A stretch of 64,000 bases of DNA from Candidatus Harpocratesius repetitus. GTDB taxonomy: Archaea; Asgardarchaeota; Lokiarchaeia; Sigyniarchaeales; Promethearchaeaceae. A model generated the notes under the pieces. It had not been told where the DNA came from and did not search any database. It saw nothing but the letters and a program-made list of their open reading frames with translations. The translations under genes and the position numbers were made by a program. The stretch covers positions 1,723,666 to 1,787,665 of the forward strand of contig JAIZWK010000001.1 in the NCBI GenBank assembly GCA_021498095.1, read 5' to 3'. Position 1 is the stretch's first letter. Every line of letters begins with the position of its first letter. Below are positions 37,823-47,951 of this stretch, piece after piece.

Positions 37823-39181
37823 TTATACATGATCAAAATCAATTTCTATTGACTTATTTTCAGGCCAATTAGCTCGAAGTAATATATCCCGAGAAGCTTC
37901 ATGCGTTCTGATGATTGGGAATCCAGTAAATTCTGAAAGTTTTCTCGCAAAAATTAGTAAATCTTGGAAACTTGGTGCAAATTCACGTAATTCATGCCCC
38001 TTAGCAAATTGACCAAGACGATTAGTCAATTCCAAAGCATTGGCTTCCACAGTAAATCCTTTTATATCTATAAAATTTGGAGGGTTTTTTTTCAAAATTT
38101 CTGCATAATCTTCAACCATATCTAGATCGATGTTTAAAAATTTTACAGATGTTATTCTTACAACCGTTCGGCATGGTAATTTTGGTAGAAGAGCTAGAGT
38201 AGCATTTAGATTTTCCCAAGAATTTTTAGTTAGTGGTCGACAAATCTTTGAAAAATCAGATCTTGTAGGCGCAGGAAGGGTTACATAAAGTTGTGTCGGA
38301 AGCGAATTTTCTTTCCACATCTTCTTTATAACATCAGTATTAGAACCATTTGTTACAATAAATGTGCACATTTTTCGATTTCTGAATTCAGAAACGAGTT
38401 CACCAATTTTAGGATATAAAGTAGGTTCCCCCGCCAAAGAAATTGCTGCATGTTTTGGGTGTTTTGCACGTTCAAATGCTTGAATTATTTCTTCTCTAGT
38501 GGTAACATTTTCTTTGATAATCCGGGAAATATCTTCATTTGTATTAATATTTGGTAGAATATTTGGTCTTACCGAATAAATATCATCTGAATCAAGGTTT
38601 TGAAGAACTTTACAATTTTTTAATAAAAGAACAGCGCGATGAGTTTTAGTTTTCGTTTGATTTATTAGTTTTGCAATTTCTGATATTGTAAATCCTACTT
38701 TTTCTCTCGAAATTTCTTTGTGTTGAAATTTTTCAACATATTTTTCCAAAACTTGATGCATGATTTCAAGATTATCCAACGAACGCTTGAGAGTAATATG
38801 TTCAACAACCAGATTTACTGAATGTCGAATCATTTCATCCACTAATTTTTTTGGGGAATCAACAGGACCTGTCCAAGAGGCTCCGAAAGATGCATTTTCA
38901 ATATCGCGCCAACAAAAAACGCACTGGTGGTTACAGAACGGAAGTGCAGGTGTGTTTTGTATGCATGTTTCTGATTTAATTCCAAAATAACCTTTATAAC
39001 AATTTCGATTATCTCTTCCAGTAAGTAATTTCTCAGTCAACCAATGACACGGTTTAATCGCAGAATGTTTAGACGGACCAATAATACGATAATTACTTTT
39101 CATATATGATTGGATTATTTTATTCCGGTAGGAAGATTCACTATTAGAAGAAGAATTTGTAGATTTAGATTTGTTATCCAC
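37823..39181 (-). CDS. taw1: tRNA 4-demethylwyosine synthase (radical SAM, Taw1/TYW1) with internal insertion
   Basis: LPFCNHQCVFCWRDIE radical SAM signature, KHAAISLAGEPTLYPKIGELVSEF, PTQLYVTLPAP. Confidence 0.93.
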   Translation of the reverse strand: MDNKSKSTNSSSNSESSYRNKIIQSYMKSNYRIIGPSKHSAIKPCHWLTEKLLTGRDNRNCYKGYFGIKSETCIQNTPALPFCNHQCVFCWRDIENASFGASWTGPVDSPKKLVDEMIRHSVNLVVEHITLKRSLDNLEIMHQVLEKYVEKFQHKEISREKVGFTISEIAKLINQTKTKTHRAVLLLKNCKVLQNLDSDDIYSVRPNILPNINTNEDISRIIKENVTTREEIIQAFERAKHPKHAAISLAGEPTLYPKIGELVSEFRNRKMCTFIVTNGSNTDVIKKMWKENSLPTQLYVTLPAPTRSDFSKICRPLTKNSWENLNATLALLPKLPCRTVVRITSVKFLNIDLDMVEDYAEILKKNPPNFIDIKGFTVEANALELTNRLGQFAKGHELREFAPSFQDLLIFARKLSEFTGFPIIRTHEASRDILLRANWPENKSIEIDFDHV

Positions 39182-39240
39182 GAGAATTCACTAAGTATAA
39201 AAAAAAAGGATAGAATTTATGTTTATTCAAAGTATTTTTT

Positions 39241-42200
39241 CTATGCTTCTACTTCCAATAAAAATTCAGATATTTCTTGTTTTTTATATTTATAAAGAGT
39301 ATATCCTAAGAGGAGATATGTGCATGCAAAAATTCCACCTAAAATAACTAAATATTCAACTATATCGAAAAATATAGGAAAATTGTAAATTTTTCCTCCT
39401 CCAGATAATCCATATAATCTACAAAAAGCAACTGATGTAAAACTACCTGCAAATGTCCCAACAACTAGAGAAATAAGGAAGGATATGGACATTTCTGAAA
39501 AAACTAACAAATTTATTCCTTTCCGTCCAAATCCACGAGCAATTAATTCTCCGTATAATCCTCGATTTTGATCTTGCATATTAATTATTAGAATTGCCAT
39601 TCCAATTGCCAATATAATTCCAATTATTACAAGATTAAAGTAGAATAATCCTAAATATGGAATATTCGATTGATTTAGAGAAGTACTTTCGATTTTAGTC
39701 CATTGATCATTATATAATTTATAATTTGTATTATATAATCTATATGTGGTTGAACTTTTAATCAAATCTTTCATATCTTGAATATTAAATTCAGTTTTTT
39801 TTTTTAAATTTTCATTAATGTTTATGATTTCTCTGATATTTTTACTTGGAAATATATTAATGTCATATTCTGAGAAGATCTGATCACTAATAACCATGAA
39901 ATCACTGGGTGTATTTGTCTTTGAAAAATATAATCCAGGCATCACATCAATAACTTTTATGATTTTAGCTGAAATTTGTTTTGTAATATATTGTCCTGAT
40001 GTGAAATTAATACTTGAATGTAGAAAGGTGATAGTTTCCCCTAATTGAAAATTATTGATTGTAAGAAATGTTGAACTAACAATAATTCCCACTTTATTCG
40101 TTTCATTTTTCAATTTTTCATTAAAATCAATTGCATCTTGTATATCTTTCAGTAAACTTGTTGAAGGTAATAACTTGTTTTTATCTTCAGATATAAGTGA
40201 ATAATAATCAGATAGATTCAAATAGAATATTTGACGAAATCCATTCCCTGTGAATTGATTACGAATAAAAGCATGAGTGATATCGGAAAATATTGTTTCA
40301 TTCTTCTCATTTTTTAAATTTCCTAGTTGATTTTCGAAATTGGTTAATTCTGAGTAGTTTGAAAAACTTGTCTTAGAAATTATAAATTCTAAATTAATAT
40401 CTCCTCCACATTCAATATTAGATTTTACTTGTTCCAATCGAAATAGTGTATTTGTCGTTAAATTTGAAAACATTAACATTGCAACATAAAAACCAGCCAA
40501 AAACATAACTTGTCTAAATTGCTTCTGGCGTACCATCTCTATTCCTACAAAGTAATTCTTTTTGCCAACAAAAATTTTAGAAATAAATCTTGAAATTCGA
40601 GCATATCTTGGTGGAGATTCGACAATTAAGTATCGAATTATTCCTACAACAAGTAGCAATGGTGAAATTATTGTCAAAATTATTAAGATATTAATTCTAC
40701 TATAAAGCACATTTGAAATTTCGATTAATGTATCTGAAACTAGAATATTTTGGCCTGATATCATTAAAATAAAGAGTAGTATTGGTATTAAAGAACTAAA
40801 AACAGCAATTAATCCCCATTTTGGAATTAATTCTTCTTTTTTCTTCATAAAATTTTCAATATCTAGTTGATCAGATTTATTATTTTCACTATTTTTTTTC
40901 TGATAGTATAATGATGATTCATCATAGTCTACATCACCTGAGATATTTTTTAATTCAGATGATAATTCAGATGTTTTCAGTTTATTTATATGTTTAATTG
41001 TTGACAATGTCGCTAAGATATTTAAAATGGTTCCAAATAGGAATGTTTCAATAATTGTCTGAGATGTGAAATGAAAATCAAGTCCAAATCCAGTTTGATT
41101 AAAATCTTTTAAGAATAGCGGATTTAACCAATGCTGACCTAAGAAAAATACACCTATTCCCAAAAATATTCCCAAAACAGAAACAAAAATTGAATTTAGC
41201 AATGCTTCCATCAAAAATTGATTACGAATCATTTTTTTTGGAAATCCTCGCATTCGCATTGAAAAGAATTCGTGATACCGTTTTCTTACTTTTGTTTTAT
41301 TTGCCATAGAACCCATGTAAATTGCGAAAATGTATAATGGTAAATTTGTAAATTGGATGGAAAGGCGAACTATTGCTTGGAAATGAAATTGATTTTGGAG
41401 GGAAATTGAGAGCAAATTATATGGTTTTATATAGTTGGGTAATTTTTTTATAAATTGGTTATATTCTGCAGAAATTTCATCTGCTGAAGCACTTAGCCAT
41501 GAAACTTTTATTTTTGTTCGATCGGAAGTAAAAGCAACAAAAGTCTTAATGTTGAATAAAAAATTAGTTTTGTTCTCAAATTCCGTATGATTTTGTAAGT
41601 GGTTAATTAATATTCTGTTAGGTTTTAATTGAGACTGTTCAGAAAAATTAATAGATTGTAAAAATATATTTGAATTGGGTTCAATAACATCTTCTGGAGC
41701 TCCAAATTGAAATAAATCTTTTTTAGGTCTGAAAAATCCAACAATATTTATGTTTGGTATCTCAATTATTTCGATATTTGTTATACCTAATCTAAAAGGG
41801 ATCGTTTGATTAAAACCAATTGATAAATTAAATTCTTGAGCAAATTGTTCATTCACGAGTATTTCATTACTTTGTTTTGGGATATTTCCAGATGTTATTA
41901 GAAAATATTGATTAAACCGCTCAGAATTAAAGAAATCAGATTCTACTAGAAACCATGTAAATCCATTGTATTTGTTTTGACTTAAATAAAGAAAAAGACG
42001 GGGATTAGTATATAACTGATAATAATATGAATTTTCTATTTCTAAATTCGATGAAAGGAAAGCATTTTCAACTTCAATTTCAGAGGAAGTTATAGAAAAA
42101 TTTAAGTTTTCTGTATTTGGATTATTTATTTGTGCACAATAGTCAAAAACATTATAGTTTGTTTCTTGCATGATGAAAAATTGGGCTGAGTCAAAATAAT

Positions 42201-42312
42201 ATCCAAAACCTGCTACCATTGATATTGCTATTGCTAATGTTAAAATCGCCAATTTGGAATCATTTACATATTTCCAACTTTCTTTTATGTAAAAACTTAA
42301 TTTTGTTCTCAT
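39241..42312 (-). CDS. ABC transporter permease, MacB/FtsX-like
   Basis: 1023 aa; N-terminal TM, large soluble domain, C-terminal TM cluster; ATGA-type overlap with upstream permease. Confidence 0.82.
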   Translation of the reverse strand: MRTKLSFYIKESWKYVNDSKLAILTLAIAISMVAGFGYYFDSAQFFIMQETNYNVFDYCAQINNPNTENLNFSITSSEIEVENAFLSSNLEIENSYYYQLYTNPRLFLYLSQNKYNGFTWFLVESDFFNSERFNQYFLITSGNIPKQSNEILVNEQFAQEFNLSIGFNQTIPFRLGITNIEIIEIPNINIVGFFRPKKDLFQFGAPEDVIEPNSNIFLQSINFSEQSQLKPNRILINHLQNHTEFENKTNFLFNIKTFVAFTSDRTKIKVSWLSASADEISAEYNQFIKKLPNYIKPYNLLSISLQNQFHFQAIVRLSIQFTNLPLYIFAIYMGSMANKTKVRKRYHEFFSMRMRGFPKKMIRNQFLMEALLNSIFVSVLGIFLGIGVFFLGQHWLNPLFLKDFNQTGFGLDFHFTSQTIIETFLFGTILNILATLSTIKHINKLKTSELSSELKNISGDVDYDESSLYYQKKNSENNKSDQLDIENFMKKKEELIPKWGLIAVFSSLIPILLFILMISGQNILVSDTLIEISNVLYSRINILIILTIISPLLLVVGIIRYLIVESPPRYARISRFISKIFVGKKNYFVGIEMVRQKQFRQVMFLAGFYVAMLMFSNLTTNTLFRLEQVKSNIECGGDINLEFIISKTSFSNYSELTNFENQLGNLKNEKNETIFSDITHAFIRNQFTGNGFRQIFYLNLSDYYSLISEDKNKLLPSTSLLKDIQDAIDFNEKLKNETNKVGIIVSSTFLTINNFQLGETITFLHSSINFTSGQYITKQISAKIIKVIDVMPGLYFSKTNTPSDFMVISDQIFSEYDINIFPSKNIREIININENLKKKTEFNIQDMKDLIKSSTTYRLYNTNYKLYNDQWTKIESTSLNQSNIPYLGLFYFNLVIIGIILAIGMAILIINMQDQNRGLYGELIARGFGRKGINLLVFSEMSISFLISLVVGTFAGSFTSVAFCRLYGLSGGGKIYNFPIFFDIVEYLVILGGIFACTYLLLGYTLYKYKKQEISEFLLEVEA

Positions 42313-45300
42313 TTTTCTTTCCTTTGAACGTTTTTCATATTAATTTTTAAAGATGTTTCTTTCTTTTGAAAAAATATATTGATAAAATTGCTAATTGTGA
42401 AAATACTTAATGCTATAATTAAAAAAATGCATAGAATTAGACTAATTTCATTTAAATCTGAAAAAATTGGAAAAGTAAAATCACTCGGAATCTCCTCAGC
42501 GATTCGTGAACTATTACTTAAAAGTTCAAATTTTATAAAACTTAAAGCGGTCAAACTTCCAATTGGAATACTTATTATTAGTGATGTAATTAAAATAATT
42601 CCAAATTCAACTATTCTAATTGTAATTAGTTGATTTTTCTTCATACCTCTACCCAAAAGACGGTTTTCAATTGGTTTTGATGAATTAAGGAAAATTTGAG
42701 ACAGAATTGCAATTTCTCCTATAACAAAAAACCCTATTATTATAAAATCATAATAGAGTAAACCAAAAATATTCGATAAATTTCCTTCATTTCCGATCTT
42801 AATTGGTGAAACCTCATCCCAATTTGGATCTTGAAATTGAATTACAGGAAATTTACAATAATTCGATAGAAACTTTAGCATTGTATTATATAATAATTCT
42901 TGATTTGTATCTTTAGAGAAATCCTTTAATTTTATCAAAGAATGAAATTCTTCACCCAATAAAGCTTCATTTTCTGTTAAGGCTTCATTATAGTCAATTA
43001 AAATTATATCTGAGATATCATTCACGCTACTATAATAAACTCCAGGAAAAATATCTATTGCACCAATAATTTGCACTGGGTGATCAATATATTGTTGATT
43101 GTCTGGAGTAGCATAATAATGAAGTGAAATCATAATTCTATCTCCGATTTCTAAATTATTTTTTCTTAGAAAATGTGAACTTACAATAATACCGGTAAAA
43201 TTTTCATTTTCTCGGTTAAATTTGATTAATTCTTCCAAACTGGAATAAAGATTTGGGTTTACATCTAATAGCTTATTTTGCTTGAAGATCGTGAAATATT
43301 TTTCTGTTTCAAGTGAAATTACTTGGATTTTTCTTTGGGTTACTGGATTTAAATCCATTGTTTGAGAATAATAACAATAATCGCTCTTATAGTAAAAAGC
43401 TAAATCTTGAATGATCTTTTGGTTTGTTAAATCAGTTAAATTTCTAAATTTGTTTTGAAACGATACAATATCACTTTGATTTTTAAAATAAGGATCTTCA
43501 TAAGAAATACTAACATCTGCTCCAATCTGAAAGATTTCAGGCATTCTTGAATAATTTGATGTAGTATTACTCAGAATATTTAATGCAATAACCCCTGAAA
43601 AAAGAAGGGTCAATTGAATTAAAATTGCATTCCATTTTTTTTTTCCTATCAAATTAACTGAAATATATTTGTCAAATTCACCGAGGGTTATATGTGACAT
43701 AATTTTTACTAATTTTGCATAGAATTTAGGGCGTTCTAATGAAATAATCCGAATTACTCCAATTATTATCATAATTACACCAATAAAAAAACTAAATTCG
43801 ATAATTTCATAGTTATTTTGTAATGTTGAAAAGAAATCTATCATTAAATCAGAAAAAACCATTTTATTTTTCAGAATTAATAAGAAAAATAAGATGATTG
43901 GAATAAATCCAAAAATAAGCAATAACCAGGTTTTTATTGATACTTGGTTCTGCCATTCTTCTTTTTCTTCTTTAAAAATTTTAGTTCCAAATAATGATTT
44001 AATTTTATTGAAGAGTATATTGGGGTATTTTAATTTTTCATTTCTTCTTGTTTCTGTTTCTGTTTTCGCTTTATTATTAATATAATTCTCGATTTTTAAA
44101 TCTGAATTTTTTGTTGAATTCTTCTTTTTTGTTTTAGTAGAAAATAAAATAAATTCATCTAAATTTGCAGAGTAATCTTCTTTTATTTTTATTTTTGGGG
44201 CTAATTTTTCCAAATTTAATCGAGAAATCATACGTAAGATTTGAATTATTGATATGAAATTAATTATAATACTTAAAATAAAGCCCCATAATAGCGCATT
44301 AATGTTCATTTCAAAGGTTAAGTTTACTCCTGTATCTTTTAGAAATATATCATGGAAAACTTGATCATATAGGTAGAAAGTACCAATTCCTAAAGCAATT
44401 CCGAGAGATGAACTGATAAATGCGTTAATAAATCCATCAAATATAATAATCTTCTTTAGAATTTTGTTTTTAAATCCCATTGATTTTAAATAGAAAAGTT
44501 CTTTTTCCTTCCTTTTTTTCGATGATTTCATCAATAAAATACTAATTGTCAATGAGAATAGTATTATGGGCATATATATTAATTGAAAAAGAACTTTTGA
44601 TTGTTTAAAATCATCATAAAATAATTTCATATTACTGCTTAAAAGATCAACAAATCCATGATCAATTGGTAAATAAATAGATAAATTCTGAGAAGCAGAT
44701 TGAATTGTGGATATTTGGTGCCGAATTTGATTGAAATTTAATATTTCACGATCATATAATAAAAGATAACCTGATCGTGTATAAGAAGTGCGTAAATATT
44801 GATAATACCACTCATCTTGAGCAATTTCTTGATGCAATATTTGAAAGGGGTGTTGCATATCAGGACCACTAAAATTATAATATGAAAACATTGCAGGTTC
44901 ATCAAATTTTGAAACAGAAAATGGAATTTCTCGATTAGCGAGATAATCTTCATATGTATAAGAATATATAAAATGCTCTGTATCAAAGACATATTCATTT
45001 TGTACAGCTAAATATATGCCAGATATAGTTACATTCTTTAGTTGAAATGCTTTATATTGCACAATTGGAGGAGAATATTCGAGATCAGAACCAATTAACA
45101 TAGTAATATTTGTGGTCTGTCCTGTCTTTAATCCAAGCTGTTGAGCAAAGCGATATTCTATAAGTATCTCATTAGGATTATTTGGTGTTGTTCCTTCAAT
45201 AACTTTAAAGTATTGTTTAAATCGACTTGAATTATAATAATTATTATCAAAAACAATGAATTCAATTTCAGTCGCATTTAATTTCCTTTGATAATCGAAA

Positions 45301-45707
45301 AGACTAACAGTAGATAAAGGATTAATCGTAGCCCATTGATTATGTACCCAAAAACCTTCTTCAATATTTAAAATCCCGTATTGACATACTTCTTCGATTT
45401 GCAAACTCGATCTAGAGATGGCATTCATTACTTCTTTGTAATCTTTTTCAAAATTGAGAGAATACTCTAGTTTTGGGATTGCTGAATGATGTTCGCCATA
45501 GATTTGTTTATGACTTATCTCAAAATCAGGAACAAAATCAAAGGATTTATTAAATTGATATGAGAAAAGCGCATTATTATAATAACTTAGTCCAACAATC
45601 ATTGAAATGGCAATACTGATACTAAAGATGATCAACCATTGATTTTTTAAGTTGTAAATCGATTTTTTCCAATAGAATCCAATAAATGAACCCATAGAAT
45701 CCCTCAA
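42309..45707 (-). CDS. ABC transporter permease, MacB/FtsX-like (paralogue of the adjacent gene)
   Basis: 1132 aa with the same architecture. Confidence 0.82.
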   Translation of the reverse strand: MRDSMGSFIGFYWKKSIYNLKNQWLIIFSISIAISMIVGLSYYNNALFSYQFNKSFDFVPDFEISHKQIYGEHHSAIPKLEYSLNFEKDYKEVMNAISRSSLQIEEVCQYGILNIEEGFWVHNQWATINPLSTVSLFDYQRKLNATEIEFIVFDNNYYNSSRFKQYFKVIEGTTPNNPNEILIEYRFAQQLGLKTGQTTNITMLIGSDLEYSPPIVQYKAFQLKNVTISGIYLAVQNEYVFDTEHFIYSYTYEDYLANREIPFSVSKFDEPAMFSYYNFSGPDMQHPFQILHQEIAQDEWYYQYLRTSYTRSGYLLLYDREILNFNQIRHQISTIQSASQNLSIYLPIDHGFVDLLSSNMKLFYDDFKQSKVLFQLIYMPIILFSLTISILLMKSSKKRKEKELFYLKSMGFKNKILKKIIIFDGFINAFISSSLGIALGIGTFYLYDQVFHDIFLKDTGVNLTFEMNINALLWGFILSIIINFISIIQILRMISRLNLEKLAPKIKIKEDYSANLDEFILFSTKTKKKNSTKNSDLKIENYINNKAKTETETRRNEKLKYPNILFNKIKSLFGTKIFKEEKEEWQNQVSIKTWLLLIFGFIPIILFFLLILKNKMVFSDLMIDFFSTLQNNYEIIEFSFFIGVIMIIIGVIRIISLERPKFYAKLVKIMSHITLGEFDKYISVNLIGKKKWNAILIQLTLLFSGVIALNILSNTTSNYSRMPEIFQIGADVSISYEDPYFKNQSDIVSFQNKFRNLTDLTNQKIIQDLAFYYKSDYCYYSQTMDLNPVTQRKIQVISLETEKYFTIFKQNKLLDVNPNLYSSLEELIKFNRENENFTGIIVSSHFLRKNNLEIGDRIMISLHYYATPDNQQYIDHPVQIIGAIDIFPGVYYSSVNDISDIILIDYNEALTENEALLGEEFHSLIKLKDFSKDTNQELLYNTMLKFLSNYCKFPVIQFQDPNWDEVSPIKIGNEGNLSNIFGLLYYDFIIIGFFVIGEIAILSQIFLNSSKPIENRLLGRGMKKNQLITIRIVEFGIILITSLIISIPIGSLTALSFIKFELLSNSSRIAEEIPSDFTFPIFSDLNEISLILCIFLIIALSIFTISNFINIFFQKKETSLKINMKNVQRKEK

Positions 45708-45741
45708 TGTTCAGAAACTGTTTCACTTTTGTTTTTTTACT

Positions 45742-46791
45742 TTATTTTAATTTTGCTTTTTCTAAATCAAAAGCTGTGATTGTAATATAGGAGATTTCAT
45801 TACATTCTTTGCAGAATATCGCTGTTCGTTCAATGACTTTATTATCACATATTTGTGCAAAAACTTCATCAACATCTAATTTTTTCACAATATTTCTACT
45901 ATGACAATGCGGACATATTTCAATATCTTTCAAATATGGATAATTTTTTTGTTGAATTATTTGAGATGTTTTTGTATCAGTACGAGATGAATGAATATCG
46001 ATAATAAAATCATCTCCATTAAATGATTGATTATAGTTTTTCCCCTCTTTTTGCATACTCTCTATTCGACGTACAAATTGTCCATCTCGAATGACTAGAG
46101 TATAATCTGCTATTTTTCGAAGCGCAGGATCGTGAGTTACAATTAAAAGTGCTTTGTTAGGATTTGATGCCATAAATTCTTTGAAAACTGTCATTATATT
46201 TTCTGCTGAAACTGAATCGACATTTGCAGTAGGTTCATCTGCAATTACAATGGATGGATCGTTGGCAAATGCCATTGCAATTGAAAGTCGTTGCTTTTCT
46301 CCACCTGATAAAGTGCTAGGGCGATGGTGGATTCTGTGTTCTAACCCTACTTTTTTTAAAAGATCTTCAACTCTCGCGCGCCGTTCTGATTTCGATAATT
46401 TTCCCAAAACGATCATAGGTAATTCTACATTCCCTGCAGCTGTTAAACTAGGTATAAGATTAAAAGATTGGAAAACAATACCTATTTCTTCTTGTAGTAG
46501 TTTTTGAATACCTTCATCTCGTAATTTGGTAATTTCCATACCTTTGATTTTTACAGAACCTGCATTTGGGCGCTCAATTCCACAAAGGCAATTCAAGAGT
46601 GTAGTCTTTCCAGAACCACTTGGACCCATAATTACGATAAGTTCTCCAGGATATATTTTTAAATCGATTCCCCTGAGCGCCATTACTTCAATTTTTTTTT
46701 GCTTGAAGATTTTGTAAACACCAGAAAGTTCTACAATGGGAATTCGTTCCCCTTCTAATTTCGTTGTTGAAGACAAAACTTCATCTGCCAT
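45742..46791 (-). CDS. ABC transporter ATPase (LolD/MacB type) with C-terminal zinc-ribbon extension
   Basis: Walker A GPSGSGKTT, LSGGEKQRLSIAMA, VIADEPTANVDS; extension ICPHCHSRNIVKKL...IFCKECNEISYI. Confidence 0.95.
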   Translation of the reverse strand: MADEVLSSTTKLEGERIPIVELSGVYKIFKQKKIEVMALRGIDLKIYPGELIVIMGPSGSGKTTLLNCLCGIERPNAGSVKIKGMEITKLRDEGIQKLLQEEIGIVFQSFNLIPSLTAAGNVELPMIVLGKLSKSERRARVEDLLKKVGLEHRIHHRPSTLSGGEKQRLSIAMAFANDPSIVIADEPTANVDSVSAENIMTVFKEFMASNPNKALLIVTHDPALRKIADYTLVIRDGQFVRRIESMQKEGKNYNQSFNGDDFIIDIHSSRTDTKTSQIIQQKNYPYLKDIEICPHCHSRNIVKKLDVDEVFAQICDNKVIERTAIFCKECNEISYITITAFDLEKAKLK

Positions 46792-46884
46792 AATAAGATA
46801 GAGAAGGTCTTATGATTTTAAAATATATTAATTATAAGAAATGAAAGTTCATTTTTTACTGAATTAGGAAATAGAAAATTATCG

Positions 46885-47895
46885 TTATTTATCGATAAAA
46901 TCGCCAAATGGTGGAACTTTGTATAAATCATTATAACTTTTCAATAAACTTCGATTGATATGCATTCCCTTCTCGTCTTTAATTAAAATGTCTTTATTTT
47001 CCAAAGTTTTGACATGGTATTGAATTGCTCCATGGTAAACACCAAGTCTTCGAGCAATTTCAGATAAACCAATGTTTTCTTCTTTTAAAAGAATCTTGAT
47101 AATATCTACGACTAATGGATTTGAAAAAAGGACAACAAATTCATCAAATATTTCAGGTAAATTAGCTAAGAAATAATTAAGAGTTCTACCAATTTTCTTA
47201 GAACGAACTAGTCCAAAAGCTTCTAAAACCATAACATGTTTAATAAAGGGATTCCGAGTAATACCAATTACTTCTTCTATTCGGGTGTCTCTTGCATGAG
47301 TACCTGGATAATCATGAATAAAAGAAAGTACTTGTTGTAAGGTTTTTGTACCTAAAATTTCTCTACGCGTGCGACGTTGATCAGAAACAATCCAACGTTT
47401 TTCTGATAATGATTTAATTGCTTGGAATATTTGCTCTTTTGAATATCCTTTACTATGAGTTAATTTTGCAATGCACTTTGAATATAATTTCTCCATTAAA
47501 GGACTAAGCATTTCCACTCTTTCTACTTGAATATCTGCTTTATATCGCTTTTGTTTTAAGATGTCTTCAGCTATTCGAAGAACATTTTTTTCCAAATCCG
47601 AAAGATCTTCAAATTCTTTATGAATTTTTTCTAGCGGATCGATTTTTGCTGCTTTAAACGCTTGAATTGTTCGTTCACTTGAAATTGACTTAGATGATTT
47701 ATTTGATTTAGTTGATTGGGGAAAAGGTGCTAAATTAAGTGGTATTGAGCTTAAACTGGCATTATTTTTACGAAGGATTGAGGTATCAACTGTATTATTT
47801 AATGGCGTCTTAGGATTTTCTTCTTTTTTTTCTTTATTAATTTCTTCTTTTTCAATGTGTTTAATAAGTTCTTTTTCAGCCATACTTTGATTCAA
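46885..47895 (-). CDS. Winged-helix (ArsR-like) transcriptional regulator
   Basis: NIGLSEIARRLGVYHGAIQYHVKTLENKDILIKDEKGMHI; additional upstream wHTH-like segment. Confidence 0.82.
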   Translation of the reverse strand: MNQSMAEKELIKHIEKEEINKEKKEENPKTPLNNTVDTSILRKNNASLSSIPLNLAPFPQSTKSNKSSKSISSERTIQAFKAAKIDPLEKIHKEFEDLSDLEKNVLRIAEDILKQKRYKADIQVERVEMLSPLMEKLYSKCIAKLTHSKGYSKEQIFQAIKSLSEKRWIVSDQRRTRREILGTKTLQQVLSFIHDYPGTHARDTRIEEVIGITRNPFIKHVMVLEAFGLVRSKKIGRTLNYFLANLPEIFDEFVVLFSNPLVVDIIKILLKEENIGLSEIARRLGVYHGAIQYHVKTLENKDILIKDEKGMHINRSLLKSYNDLYKVPPFGDFIDK

Positions 47896-47951
47896 TCCTG
47901 GTAAACCTTATGATTAAGAATTTTTTAATCATCTCATTTCTTTTATTTTTT

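Noticed and set aside
46154-46717. Antisense + ORFs over the ABC ATPase
   Set aside because: Shadow frames of a strongly conserved ATPase gene.
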